Source: Bacteroidales bacterium
GTDB taxonomy: Bacteria > Bacteroidota > Bacteroidia > Bacteroidales > F082
Direction: 5' to 3'
Assembly (NCBI GenBank): GCA_017530365.1
Contig: JAFXMK010000004.1
Coordinates: 124,001 to 188,000 of the forward strand
Length of the DNA stretch: 64,000 nt
The notes under the pieces are model-generated. The model worked only from the letters and a program-made list of their open reading frames with translations, searched no databases and was not told the DNA's origin. Positions 1-7,887 of the stretch are shown piece by piece. The number at the start of each line of letters is the position of its first letter. Within the stretch, counting starts at the first letter, position 1. The translations under genes and the position numbers were made by a program.

Positions 1-868
1 TTTCCATCTTTGCGATAATGTTCGCAATCGGCGCGGTAAACAAGTCATAATAAGTACGACGAAACGAAAAGTTGAACGAGGTCTTGCCTTTGATGATGGG
101 CCCTTCCACATTGACCTTGGAAGCTATGAGGCCAACGCTGGCATTGCCATGATACTCGTACATGTCGCCGTCTTTCATGCGCACATCGACCACCGAGGAA
201 AGACGGCCACCAAAGCGTGCTGGGAAGTTACCTTTGTAAAGGGTGACATTCTTGATGGCATCAGCGTTGAAGGCGGAGAAGAAACCCGCCGCATGGTTCA
301 CATTGTAGAGCGGAACGCCATCAAGAAGGATGAGGTTCTCATCGGGACCTCCGCCACGAACGTACATGCCTGCAGAGCCTTCGGTGCCCGACTGTACGCC
401 TGGCAGCAGCTGCAAGGCCTTGATCACGTCCGTCTCACCAAATAGTGCCGGCACTTTCTTCAGCTGTAGCACAGGCATCTCGATGGTGCTCATCTGGGTG
501 CTTTTCACATTGCTCTCGATGGCACGAGCCGCCACTGTCACCTCGTTGAGTTGGTTCGACTGCGCCAAAAAGACATTGATCACGGTGTCGTTTTTCAAAT
601 CAAACCGGGCTTGGTAAGGATCATACCCCACGAATGAAACCCTAAAATCCACAGGTCCATCGGGCAACTTCAGGGTATAATACCCGAAGTTGTTGGTCAC
701 GGCACCTTTCATGGTGGCGGCATCATACACCGAAGCCCCCAGCAGGGTCTCATGGCTCTTCCTGTCAGTAACATAACCACTAATGGTGTGGTTCTTTGAG
801 GGGCTTTGGGCCATCGCCATAGGTATAAACAGCGACAGCAGCCACAAAAGCAAAACTACCTTCTTCAT
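1..868 (-). CDS. TonB-dependent outer-membrane receptor, N-terminal part (cut by window edge)
   Basis: The leftward frame is open from the ATG at 868 to base 1 (289 codons), so the beta-barrel is missing. A signal peptide (MKKVVLLLWL..., about 20 residues) ends MAMA before Gln. Next comes a carboxypeptidase-D-like regulatory beta-sandwich (about 28-110; ISGYVTDRKSHETLLGASV), then a TonB plug domain with LLPGVQSGTEGSAGMYVRGG, LLDGVPLYNVNHAAGFFSAF and LYKGNFPARFGGRLSSVVDV. These are the usual plug landmarks, so the protein is an active-transport receptor of the outer membrane. The substrate cannot be told from this part. It diverges from the LptF/G gene, with a -7 box TATCTTTG at 900-907 on its own strand. 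Confidence 0.9.
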   Translation of the reverse strand, partial: MKKVVLLLWLLSLFIPMAMAQSPSKNHTISGYVTDRKSHETLLGASVYDAATMKGAVTNNFGYYTLKLPDGPVDFRVSFVGYDPYQARFDLKNDTVINVFLAQSNQLNEVTVAARAIESNVKSTQMSTIEMPVLQLKKVPALFGETDVIKALQLLPGVQSGTEGSAGMYVRGGGPDENLILLDGVPLYNVNHAAGFFSAFNADAIKNVTLYKGNFPARFGGRLSSVVDVRMKDGDMYEYHGNASVGLIASKVNVEGPIIKGKTSFNFSFRRTYYDLFTAPIANIIAKME

Positions 869-899
869 TTAAATACTCTTTCTTGGTCTTTGGCCAACG

Positions 900-949
900 C
901 AAAGATAAACCAAATTATTATTCATTGTATTTTAAAATTACTATCTTTG
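900..949. promoter_or_regulatory. Divergent promoter pair
   Basis: Two copies of the Bacteroidota -7 box TATCTTTG face away from each other: 900-907 on the minus strand for the TonB receptor (ATG at 868) and 942-949 on the plus strand for the permease (ATG at 966). The -33 elements are weak. The plus-strand leader would be only about 10 nt. Confidence 0.55.
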
Positions 950-965
950 CATATTTATATGCCAA

Positions 966-2408
966 ATGAAAAAGCTCTATAAGCTCATATTGAAATCCTT
1001 CCTCGGCAGCTTCGTCTTCACGTTTTTTATTGTGATTTTCGTGCTGCTGATGCAGTTTTTATGGGTCTATGTGGATGATCTCGTGGGCAAGGGGCTCTCG
1101 TTCAAGATCATCATGGAGCTTTTCTTCCATGCCTCTATCACCTTCGTGCCAATGGCCTTGCCATTAGCTATTCTGCTGGCATCCATCATGAGTTTCGGTG
1201 ATCTGGGTGAACATTACGAGTTGGTGGCCATGAAAGCCTCCGGCATCTCCATCTGGAAAGCCATGAAGCCGATCTTCGTCTTTTCAGTCATGCTCAGCGG
1301 GTTGGCCTTCATTTTCTCGAACAGCATCAACCCCGTGGCCATGTTGAAGTTCAAGACTTTGCTTTTCGACGTGAGAAAGCAAAAACTGGCTTTCGATTTG
1401 AAGGAGGGAGTGTTCTACAAAGACATTGACAACTATGTCATTTACGTTGACAAGAAAGGTAAAGACGGCAGTACCATCTACGGAGTGAAGATCTATGACC
1501 ACACAGCGTCAGAAGGCAACAGCAAAATCATGGTAGCCGACTCGGGCATGATGTCGCTGAGCCCTAACCAGCGTACCATCGTCTTCACATTGTATAATGG
1601 ACATAATTATACGGAAGACAATTCCGACAAACAAACCTTCAAGTTCAACCGGCCTTTCGAACGGATGTCGTTCCGTGAAGAACAGATCAAGTTCAGCCTC
1701 GCCAGTTTCGACTTGACCCGTTCCAACGAGGAAATCTACAAGTCATACCAAGCCATGATGAACATCCACCAACTCAGCACGGCATTGGACTCATTGGAAC
1801 GCAAGTACGTCGAGAAGCAGGAGAATTTCAGCCAGAGTTTCCAAAAACGTTTGAGCAACTATGAGAGTGGGAAAACCTCACCTCTAACCTCTAACCTCTC
1901 ACCTTTAACCTCCCACCTTCAGTGGCCTTTACTTGAGCATCTCGACCCCGAAGCACGCAATGCCGTACTTGATGTAGCCGTTGGCATATCACGCAATGCC
2001 AAGGACAACGTTTCGTTCAACAAACAAGACCTAGGCGCGCAGGACCTCAACATCAAGAAGCATAAAAAAGAATGGCATAAGAAGTTCACGTTGAGTTTCG
2101 CATGCCTAATCTTTTTCTTCATTGGAGCTCCCCTGGGAACCATCATCCGAAAGGGAGGCTTGGGCTTGCCCGTCGTTATTTCCGTGTTGTTCTTTGTCAT
2201 TTATCATATCATTTCAACCGTTGCGGAACGCATGGCTGAATTTGGCGATCTCAACATGTTCTTCGGTGTCTGGATCTCCTCTCTCGTGTTCTTTCCTGTC
2301 GGTCTTTTCCTGACCTTCAAGGCCACTACTGACTCATCTTTACTCGACGCCGATAGTTGGAAGAAGTTGTTCCACAACCTGTTTCACAGAAAAAAAACTG
2401 CATCATGA
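966..2408 (+). CDS. LptF/LptG (YjgP/YjgQ) family LPS export permease
   Basis: 480-residue inner-membrane protein of the LptF/LptG family, half of the permease that pulls lipopolysaccharide from the inner membrane and hands it to the periplasmic bridge, powered by LptB (an lptB lies at 11178). Three N-terminal membrane segments (about 12-35, 53-77, 101-121), a long periplasmic part, and three C-terminal segments (about 375-393, 400-423, 431-452). Which of LptF or LptG it is cannot be settled here. Odd feature: residues about 305-319 (SPLTSNLSPLTSHL) are encoded by an in-frame tract of 7-base repeats (1881-1922) that looks like the intergenic repeats seen elsewhere in the window. The stop overlaps the next start (ATGA), so translation is probably coupled. 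Confidence 0.9.
   Translation: MKKLYKLILKSFLGSFVFTFFIVIFVLLMQFLWVYVDDLVGKGLSFKIIMELFFHASITFVPMALPLAILLASIMSFGDLGEHYELVAMKASGISIWKAMKPIFVFSVMLSGLAFIFSNSINPVAMLKFKTLLFDVRKQKLAFDLKEGVFYKDIDNYVIYVDKKGKDGSTIYGVKIYDHTASEGNSKIMVADSGMMSLSPNQRTIVFTLYNGHNYTEDNSDKQTFKFNRPFERMSFREEQIKFSLASFDLTRSNEEIYKSYQAMMNIHQLSTALDSLERKYVEKQENFSQSFQKRLSNYESGKTSPLTSNLSPLTSHLQWPLLEHLDPEARNAVLDVAVGISRNAKDNVSFNKQDLGAQDLNIKKHKKEWHKKFTLSFACLIFFFIGAPLGTIIRKGGLGLPVVISVLFFVIYHIISTVAERMAEFGDLNMFFGVWISSLVFFPVGLFLTFKATTDSSLLDADSWKKLFHNLFHRKKTAS
1881..1922 (+). repeat. Six tandem 7-base units inside the permease gene
   Basis: Six units fitting CCTYYMA (CCTCTAA, CCTCTAA, CCTCTCA, CCTTTAA, CCTCCCA, CCTTCAG), preceded by a partial unit. 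Since 7 is not a multiple of 3, three units encode seven residues, giving the heptapeptide repeat SPLTSNL/SPLTSHL. Gain or loss of one unit would shift the reading frame. Confidence 0.85.
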
Positions 2409-3622
2409 AAATACTCCTTCTCTGCAACAAATCGCCTTTCCCTGCCTTTGAAGGTGGCCCTATGGCCATGAACAGCATCGTCACTGGCCTGCTCAACGCC
2501 GGACACAAGGTAAAGATTATGGCGGTGAACAGCGCAAAGTTCAATGTCACGATGGAAGACATCCCCGAGGATTACCGTCAACAGACTGGCATCGAGCTGA
2601 TCGATGTGGACCTGCGTGTCAAGCCCATGAAAGCGTTTTTCAACCTCTTCTCTTCCAAGTCATATCATGTGGAACGGTTCATCTCGAAAGACTTCAACAA
2701 CCGCTTGATTGAAGTGCTGAAGAAGGATTCCTACGATGTGGTACAACTCGAAACGCTCTTCATGACGCCATACATCGAGACCATACGTACCTATTCGAAA
2801 GCCGTGATCGTGTTGCGCGCTCACAACGTCGAGCACCTCATCTGGGAACGCATCGCCAAGGGAACACGCTTTTTCCTCAAACGTGCTTATATCAAGCATC
2901 TGGCCAGGACATTGAAAAACTATGAACTCAACGCCATCAGCCAAGTCGATGGCATCGCCGCCATCACACGGAAAGATGCGGCTTTCTTCAGAAAATACTG
3001 CGCCACCACTACCATCGACATCCCGTACGGGGTTTATCCCGAGGAGTTCGTCCCCAACTACAGCATCGAGGGCAAGCCCACTTTCTATCACATCGGATCC
3101 ATGAACTGGATGCCCAACGAAGAAGGCATCCGATGGTTTATCAACGATTGCTTGGATGCCGTGGTTGCCAAGGTTCCCGGTTTTGTCTTCCATCTGGCAG
3201 GACGCCATACACCAGAATGGCTCAAAAATCTCAAGAACAAACATATAGACGTAATCGGCGAGGTGCCCGACGCCAAAGAGTTTGTTGCCAACCACGACGT
3301 AGCCATCGTACCCTTGCTCTCAGGCAGCGGCATCCGTATCAAGATCATCGAGTCGATGGCATTGGGCAAAACGGTCATCACCACCTTGGTCGGAGCCGAA
3401 GGCATCCTTTACGATGAGGACACCAACATCATCATTGCAGAAAACAAAGCTAAGATGGCCGAGGCAATCCGGCGCATCGATGAAAATCCGGCAGAAGCCG
3501 AGAAGATAGGACGAGCAGCCCGGAAACTGGTCGAAGAAATCTACGACAACCGCAAGATCACGGATAGACTCCTACTCTTCTACGAACAAATCAAGCCTTC
3601 GTCGAAAATCACTTTCGTTTAG
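2405..3622 (+). CDS. Glycosyltransferase family 4 (GT-B fold)
   Basis: 405 residues from the ATG at 2405, chosen because it overlaps the permease stop by 4 bases and gives a typical GT4 start (MKILLLCNKSPFPAFEGGP). The C-terminal half has the donor-binding hallmarks of GT4 enzymes in this phylum: YHIGSMNWMPNEEGIRWF, HLAGR, then GSGIRIKIIESMALGKTVITT with the conserved E of the E-x7-E region. It is predicted to be cytoplasmic or membrane-associated and to transfer a nucleotide-activated sugar in surface polysaccharide or LPS synthesis; donor and acceptor are unknown. Two bases separate it from the next glycosyltransferase. Confidence 0.85.
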   Translation: MKILLLCNKSPFPAFEGGPMAMNSIVTGLLNAGHKVKIMAVNSAKFNVTMEDIPEDYRQQTGIELIDVDLRVKPMKAFFNLFSSKSYHVERFISKDFNNRLIEVLKKDSYDVVQLETLFMTPYIETIRTYSKAVIVLRAHNVEHLIWERIAKGTRFFLKRAYIKHLARTLKNYELNAISQVDGIAAITRKDAAFFRKYCATTTIDIPYGVYPEEFVPNYSIEGKPTFYHIGSMNWMPNEEGIRWFINDCLDAVVAKVPGFVFHLAGRHTPEWLKNLKNKHIDVIGEVPDAKEFVANHDVAIVPLLSGSGIRIKIIESMALGKTVITTLVGAEGILYDEDTNIIIAENKAKMAEAIRRIDENPAEAEKIGRAARKLVEEIYDNRKITDRLLLFYEQIKPSSKITFV

Positions 3623-3624
3623 CC

Positions 3625-4800
3625 ATGAAGATCTTTGTACTTTTACCCCGCATACCCTATCCGCTAGAAAAAGGCGACAAACTCAGGGCTTTCAACCAGA
3701 TCAAACAACTGGCCAAGCACAACGACATCATTCTCTGCGCCCTCAACGACAACCCAAAGGTCGATGAACAGCAAGCCTTTCAAGCTTTGCAGCCCTATTG
3801 CCAGTCGATCAACTTCATCAAGATAACTAAACTTCAGATCCTGCTCGGACTCATCAGGGCCTTCCTGACGGGATTGCCCATGCAATGCGGATATTTCTAC
3901 AACAAAAAGGCCGCTCGTAAGATTGACCAATTGATCATAAAACACAAACCAGAAATGCTTTATGGCCAGCTGCTGCGCGTTGCGGAATACATCCGCCACA
4001 AGGGTCTTCCGAAAGCGTTGGACTATCAAGACGTTTTCTCCTACGGCATGAAACGCCGTCGCGATATCGCTGGCTCCCTTTCCAGACCTGTCTATAACAT
4101 GGAATACAAGCGCCTCTGCCGCTATGAGGCCGCCATCTTCGATGATTTCAATGTCAAAACCATCATCAGCGAGCCAGACCGCGATCTGATTCCGCATCCC
4201 AAGAAAAACGAGATTCTCATTATCCCGAACGGCGTAGATCACGACTTCTTCAAACCGCAGCAACAAGAGAAAAAATACGACATCGTATTTACCGGCAACA
4301 TGAGCTATGCCCCCAATGTCAATGCCGTCGATTATCTTGCCAACGAGATTCTTCCACGGGTATGGAAGCGACTTCCAGAAGCTAAGATGTACATCGCCGG
4401 CGCTTCCCCCGACCCCAAGGTGAAGAAAGCCGCCTCGGATCGTATCGTCATCAGTGGTTGGCTCGACGACATCCGCGACGCTTACGCTCAAAGCCGCGTC
4501 TTCATTGCTCCCATGCGCATCGGGACAGGACTGCAAAACAAACTGTTGGAAGCCATGTCGATGGGATTGCCTGCCATCACCTCACCTTTGGCTAATGCCT
4601 CTCTTGGTGCAAAACCCGATGAAGAGATCTTAGTGGGTAGCAATGCCGAAGAAATGGCGCAACATATCATCACCTTGTTGACTGACAAAGAAAAAGCAGA
4701 CCGCCTCGCCCAAGCAGGCTTTGACTTCACCAACCGCGTGTATGATTGGGAAAAATCCACAGCGATCCTCGAAAAAGAAATGCAAAAACTGAACAACTGA
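3625..4800 (+). CDS. Glycosyltransferase family 4 (GT-B fold)
   Basis: 391 residues. The start MKIFVLLPRIPYPLEKGDKL resembles glycosyltransferases of the Stp1/TIGR03087 type. The C-terminal donor domain shows IIPNGVDHDFF, FTGNMSYAPNVNAVDYLANE and APMRIGTGLQNKLLEAMSMG, the GT4 motif set. It follows the previous glycosyltransferase by two bases, so both probably act on the same glycan, plausibly LPS core or O-antigen given the permease upstream. The last codons and the TGA stop lie within an 8-base tandem repeat that continues to the next gene. Confidence 0.83.
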   Translation: MKIFVLLPRIPYPLEKGDKLRAFNQIKQLAKHNDIILCALNDNPKVDEQQAFQALQPYCQSINFIKITKLQILLGLIRAFLTGLPMQCGYFYNKKAARKIDQLIIKHKPEMLYGQLLRVAEYIRHKGLPKALDYQDVFSYGMKRRRDIAGSLSRPVYNMEYKRLCRYEAAIFDDFNVKTIISEPDRDLIPHPKKNEILIIPNGVDHDFFKPQQQEKKYDIVFTGNMSYAPNVNAVDYLANEILPRVWKRLPEAKMYIAGASPDPKVKKAASDRIVISGWLDDIRDAYAQSRVFIAPMRIGTGLQNKLLEAMSMGLPAITSPLANASLGAKPDEEILVGSNAEEMAQHIITLLTDKEKADRLAQAGFDFTNRVYDWEKSTAILEKEMQKLNN

Positions 4801-4840
4801 TTAACTGAACAACTGATTAACTGAACAACTCCCAACTAAT
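4787..4840 (+). repeat. Intercistronic 8-base tandem repeat
   Basis: Five units alternating AACTGAAC and AACTGATT, then two 7-base units (AACTCCC, AACTAAT) ending at the base before the ATG at 4841. The stop codon of the upstream glycosyltransferase lies inside the tract. It is the only locus in the window whose main period is 8 rather than 7. Confidence 0.85.
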
Positions 4841-6511
4841 ATGCCTGACGACAAAAAAATCATCTTCTCAATGGTAGGCGTGAGCAAAATCATCCCGCCT
4901 TCACGACAAATCCTGAAAGACATCTACCTCTCCTTCTTCTATGGTGCCAAGATCGGCATCATCGGCTTGAACGGAGCGGGTAAATCCACCCTGCTGCGCA
5001 TCATCGCAGGTAAGGAGAAATCCTATAACGGCGAAGTGGTCTTCTCGCCCGGCTATTCCATCGGAATGCTCGACCAGGAGCCGCAACTCGACGACAACAA
5101 GACCGTCCGCCAAGTGGTGGAAGAAGGCGTCCAGGAGATCGTTGATATTCTCAAGGAATACGAGGAAGTCAACAACAAATTTGCTGAGCCCGATGCCGAC
5201 TTTGATAAATTAATCGCCCGCCAAGGTGAGCTCACTGAACTCATCGAGCAGCACGACGCTTGGGAACTTGACAGCAAGCTGGAGCGCGCCATGGATGCAC
5301 TCAACTGCCCCGAAGGCGACACCCCCGTGAAGAACCTTTCCGGTGGCGAGCGCCGTCGCGTAGCCCTCTGTCGACTCCTCTTGCAAGAGCCCGACATCTT
5401 GCTCCTCGACGAGCCCACTAACCATCTTGATGCCGAGTCCATCCAATGGCTGGAGAGCCACCTGCAACAATATAAGGGCACCGTCATCGCCGTCACCCAC
5501 GACCGTTACTTCCTCGACCATGTGGCTGGCTGGATCCTTGAACTCGACCGAGGCGAAGGCATCCCGTGGAAAGGTAACTATTCCTCGTGGCTCGATCAGA
5601 AAACCGCCCGTCTTGCCATGGAAGAGAAGACCGAAAGCAAACGCCGCAAAACCCTTGAACGTGAGTTGGAATGGGTGCGCATGGCTCCCAAGGCCCGTCA
5701 TGCCAAAGGGAAAGCCCGTTTGGAGTCGTATGAGAAGATGCTCAACGAAGACGTGAAGGAAAAAGAAGAGAAACTCGAGATCTACATTCCCAACGGCGAC
5801 CGTCTGGGCGCCAAGGTCATTGAGGCACATGATGTCACCAAGGCATACGGCGACAAGCTGCTCTTCGAAAACCTCAACTTTAGCTTGCCTCAAGGCGGCA
5901 TCGTGGGTGTCATCGGCCCCAACGGTGCTGGAAAGACCACCTTGTTCCGTCTCATTATGGGCCTCGAGAAGCCCGACTCCGGCACTTTCGAAGTCGGTGA
6001 CACCGTGAAGATCGGCTATGTCGATCAGCAACATGCCGACATCGACCCCGAGAAGACCGTCTGGGAAGTCATTAGCGGCGGCAACGAGCTGATTCAACTC
6101 GGCAAACGCAGCATGAACTCACGCGCCTACGTATCACGTTTCAACTTTGGCGGCAACGATCAGCAGAAGAAAGCCGGCGTGCTGTCAGGCGGTGAGCGCA
6201 ACCGCATGCACCTTGCCTTGACCTTGAAACAAGAAGCCAACGTCCTCCTTTTGGACGAGCCAACCAACGACATCGACGTGAACACGCTTCGTGCCTTGGA
6301 GGAGGGTCTGGAGAACTTCGCTGGCTGCGCCGTCATCATCAGCCACGACCGCTGGTTCCTCGACCGCGTAGCCACCCACATTCTTGCCTTTGAGGGCAAT
6401 TCTCAGGTGTATTTCTTCGAGGGCAGCTACTCCGAATACGAAGAGAACAAGATGAAACGGTTGGGCAATGTGGAACCGAAACGATTCCGTTATAAAAAAT
6501 TAAAAGAATAA
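4841..6511 (+). CDS. ettA: EttA, energy-dependent translational throttle (ABC-F ATPase)
   Basis: 556 residues, the normal EttA length. Two ABC cassettes on one chain without membrane segments: Walker A GLNGAGKST near residue 43 and GPNGAGKTT near 361; signatures LSGGERRR and LSGGERNR; Walker B ILLLDEPTNHLD and VLLLDEPTNDID. The linker (P-site tRNA interaction motif) between them is rich in R, K and E (KRRKTLERELEWVRMAPKAR). In E. coli, EttA binds the ribosomal E site and gates the first elongation step according to the ATP/ADP ratio. It is co-directional with the glycosyltransferases but functionally unrelated. Codons end mostly in C or G, as in other translation genes of the window. Confidence 0.93.
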   Translation: MPDDKKIIFSMVGVSKIIPPSRQILKDIYLSFFYGAKIGIIGLNGAGKSTLLRIIAGKEKSYNGEVVFSPGYSIGMLDQEPQLDDNKTVRQVVEEGVQEIVDILKEYEEVNNKFAEPDADFDKLIARQGELTELIEQHDAWELDSKLERAMDALNCPEGDTPVKNLSGGERRRVALCRLLLQEPDILLLDEPTNHLDAESIQWLESHLQQYKGTVIAVTHDRYFLDHVAGWILELDRGEGIPWKGNYSSWLDQKTARLAMEEKTESKRRKTLERELEWVRMAPKARHAKGKARLESYEKMLNEDVKEKEEKLEIYIPNGDRLGAKVIEAHDVTKAYGDKLLFENLNFSLPQGGIVGVIGPNGAGKTTLFRLIMGLEKPDSGTFEVGDTVKIGYVDQQHADIDPEKTVWEVISGGNELIQLGKRSMNSRAYVSRFNFGGNDQQKKAGVLSGGERNRMHLALTLKQEANVLLLDEPTNDIDVNTLRALEEGLENFAGCAVIISHDRWFLDRVATHILAFEGNSQVYFFEGSYSEYEENKMKRLGNVEPKRFRYKKLKE

Positions 6512-6586
6512 TTTGGAATTCCCATTTTTTTGCTATTTTTACACTTCCATAACTATTCAACTAATTATTCACTAAAACTATTACTG

Positions 6587-7108
6587 ATGGAAGCAAACAA
6601 AATTTACAAAAACGTAATGATTTTAGGCATCGCCGGTGCTGTAGGTGCTCTTTTCAACATCCTTATTGGTTGGATCGGTAGTATCTGTGATTTGGCAGTC
6701 GTCGCTGGATTCATGGGTATGTATGCCAGACTTAACGACCTGATTGAAAAGTCCAACGCTGAAGATGCCGCCGCCTTGAAGAAGCTTCAACTCGGTGCAC
6801 TTCTCTACATCGTGGGCCTCGGCGTCAGAATGATCCCCGTCATCGGATGGATTGCTGGCCCCATCGTTCTGATTGTCGCTTTTGTTTTTATGCTCCTTGG
6901 CTACATGGCACTGAAAAAATCAGAGTCATTCCCGTACAAAGCAGCTATGGGACTTCCCTTCATCGCTGCCATTCTCGGTGTTGTTGCCGCTGTCTTCAAG
7001 ATCATCCCCGTAGTGGGCACCACCATCGGCAACATCCTGCTGATCGCAACGTTTGTCCTCTTGCTACTCGGCTGGAAGAAAACCACAGCCGCCCCTGTTA
7101 CTGAGTAA
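6587..7108 (+). CDS. Small multi-pass membrane protein, unknown function
   Basis: 173 residues from the ATG at 6587 (MEANKIYKNVMILG). The longer reading frame from 6530 is rejected because it is AT-rich with no membrane start. About five hydrophobic segments rich in Gly and Ala (for example ILGIAGAVGALFNILIGWIG, PVVGTTIGNILLIATFVLL) and a short charged loop (ARLNDLIEKSNAEDAAALKK). It is followed after 25 bases by a DUF805 protein, so the two may be co-transcribed. I do not recognise the family. Confidence 0.7.
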   Translation: MEANKIYKNVMILGIAGAVGALFNILIGWIGSICDLAVVAGFMGMYARLNDLIEKSNAEDAAALKKLQLGALLYIVGLGVRMIPVIGWIAGPIVLIVAFVFMLLGYMALKKSESFPYKAAMGLPFIAAILGVVAAVFKIIPVVGTTIGNILLIATFVLLLLGWKKTTAAPVTE

Positions 7109-7133
7109 CATTGTTGTTTTAAAATAAAAAATC

Positions 7134-7496
7134 ATGAACGAATTTATTGCTGTAGCAAAACACGTATTCTTAAAGAACTACGTCAATTTTGAAGGCCGCG
7201 CCGGCCGTAAGGAATTTTGGTATGCCTTCTTGTTTAGTTTCGTCGTTAGCTTTATCTTGGGATTGTTTGGCAGAATTGGCGCTATTCTGAGCGCTATTTG
7301 GTCATTGGCCATTCTGCTCCCCACCTTGAGCGTTGGATGCCGTCGTTTGCACGACATCAACAAGCAGGGTTTGTTCCTGCTGCTTGCCCTCATCCCGATT
7401 GCGGGTATCATCATCCTCATCGTATGGTGGGCTCAGGATGGCGACAAAGAAGCTAACCAATACGGTCCAGTACCGGAAGACGTTAAGCCTGAGTAA
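7134..7496 (+). CDS. DUF805 family membrane protein
   Basis: 120 residues with the DUF805 hallmarks: N-terminal NYVNFEGRAGRKEFWYAFLF, then hydrophobic segments, the conserved GCRRLHDINKQG between segments, and a C-terminal VWWAQDGDKEANQYGP. DUF805 proteins are small inner-membrane proteins of unknown function. A strong hairpin follows 22 bases after the stop. Confidence 0.88.
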   Translation: MNEFIAVAKHVFLKNYVNFEGRAGRKEFWYAFLFSFVVSFILGLFGRIGAILSAIWSLAILLPTLSVGCRRLHDINKQGLFLLLALIPIAGIIILIVWWAQDGDKEANQYGPVPEDVKPE

Positions 7497-7518
7497 TTTA
7501 CGTGTAATGGCAAAAAAA

Positions 7519-7545
7519 AGCCTCGCAATGCGAGGCTTTTTTTAT
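7519..7545. terminator. Bidirectional intrinsic terminator
   Basis: Perfect stem AGCCTCGC/GCGAGGCT with a three-base AAT loop, flanked by an A run on the left and a T run on the right. It lies between the convergent DUF805 and DUF4296 genes and can serve both. Confidence 0.85.
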
Positions 7546-7880
7546 TGTTGCGCCTTAATAAAGCGATTCATCACCGAATCCATCACTCGTTCCAAGACAT
7601 CTGGGTGATAGGTGTAATAATTCATGTTTTCTTGAAAGATGGTATCGGTGATTTCGTAATGCTCAAACAATTGATCATAATAAGCTTTTTGCAAAGGAGC
7701 GACTTCCGTACCTGAAGATCTCTTCTGGGTGAGTTCCGCCTCTATAAGATAGGAATCGGTAAGCACATCAATCATCTGCTGTTCATCTAGAAACACCTGA
7801 GGTTTCTTGACCTTTTCCTTGTTGTTACAGGAAGAAAAGGCCAGTAAAGCCAGCACCACAAGAAAACAGCATTTTCTCAT
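7542..7880 (-). CDS. DUF4296 lipoprotein
   Basis: 112 residues from the ATG at 7880, chosen because it gives a lipoprotein signal (MRKCCFLVVLALLAFSSC with the lipobox Cys at 18). The mature part (QQMIDVLTDSYLIEAELTQK, YDQLFEHYEITDTIFQENMNYYTYHP) matches the DUF4296 pattern of short helical lipoproteins found throughout Bacteroidota. Its function is unknown. It starts 7 bases after the recQ stop, so it is probably the last gene of the recQ unit. Confidence 0.8.
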   Translation of the reverse strand: MRKCCFLVVLALLAFSSCNNKEKVKKPQVFLDEQQMIDVLTDSYLIEAELTQKRSSGTEVAPLQKAYYDQLFEHYEITDTIFQENMNYYTYHPDVLERVMDSVMNRFIKAQQ

Positions 7881-7887
7881 CACGGCA

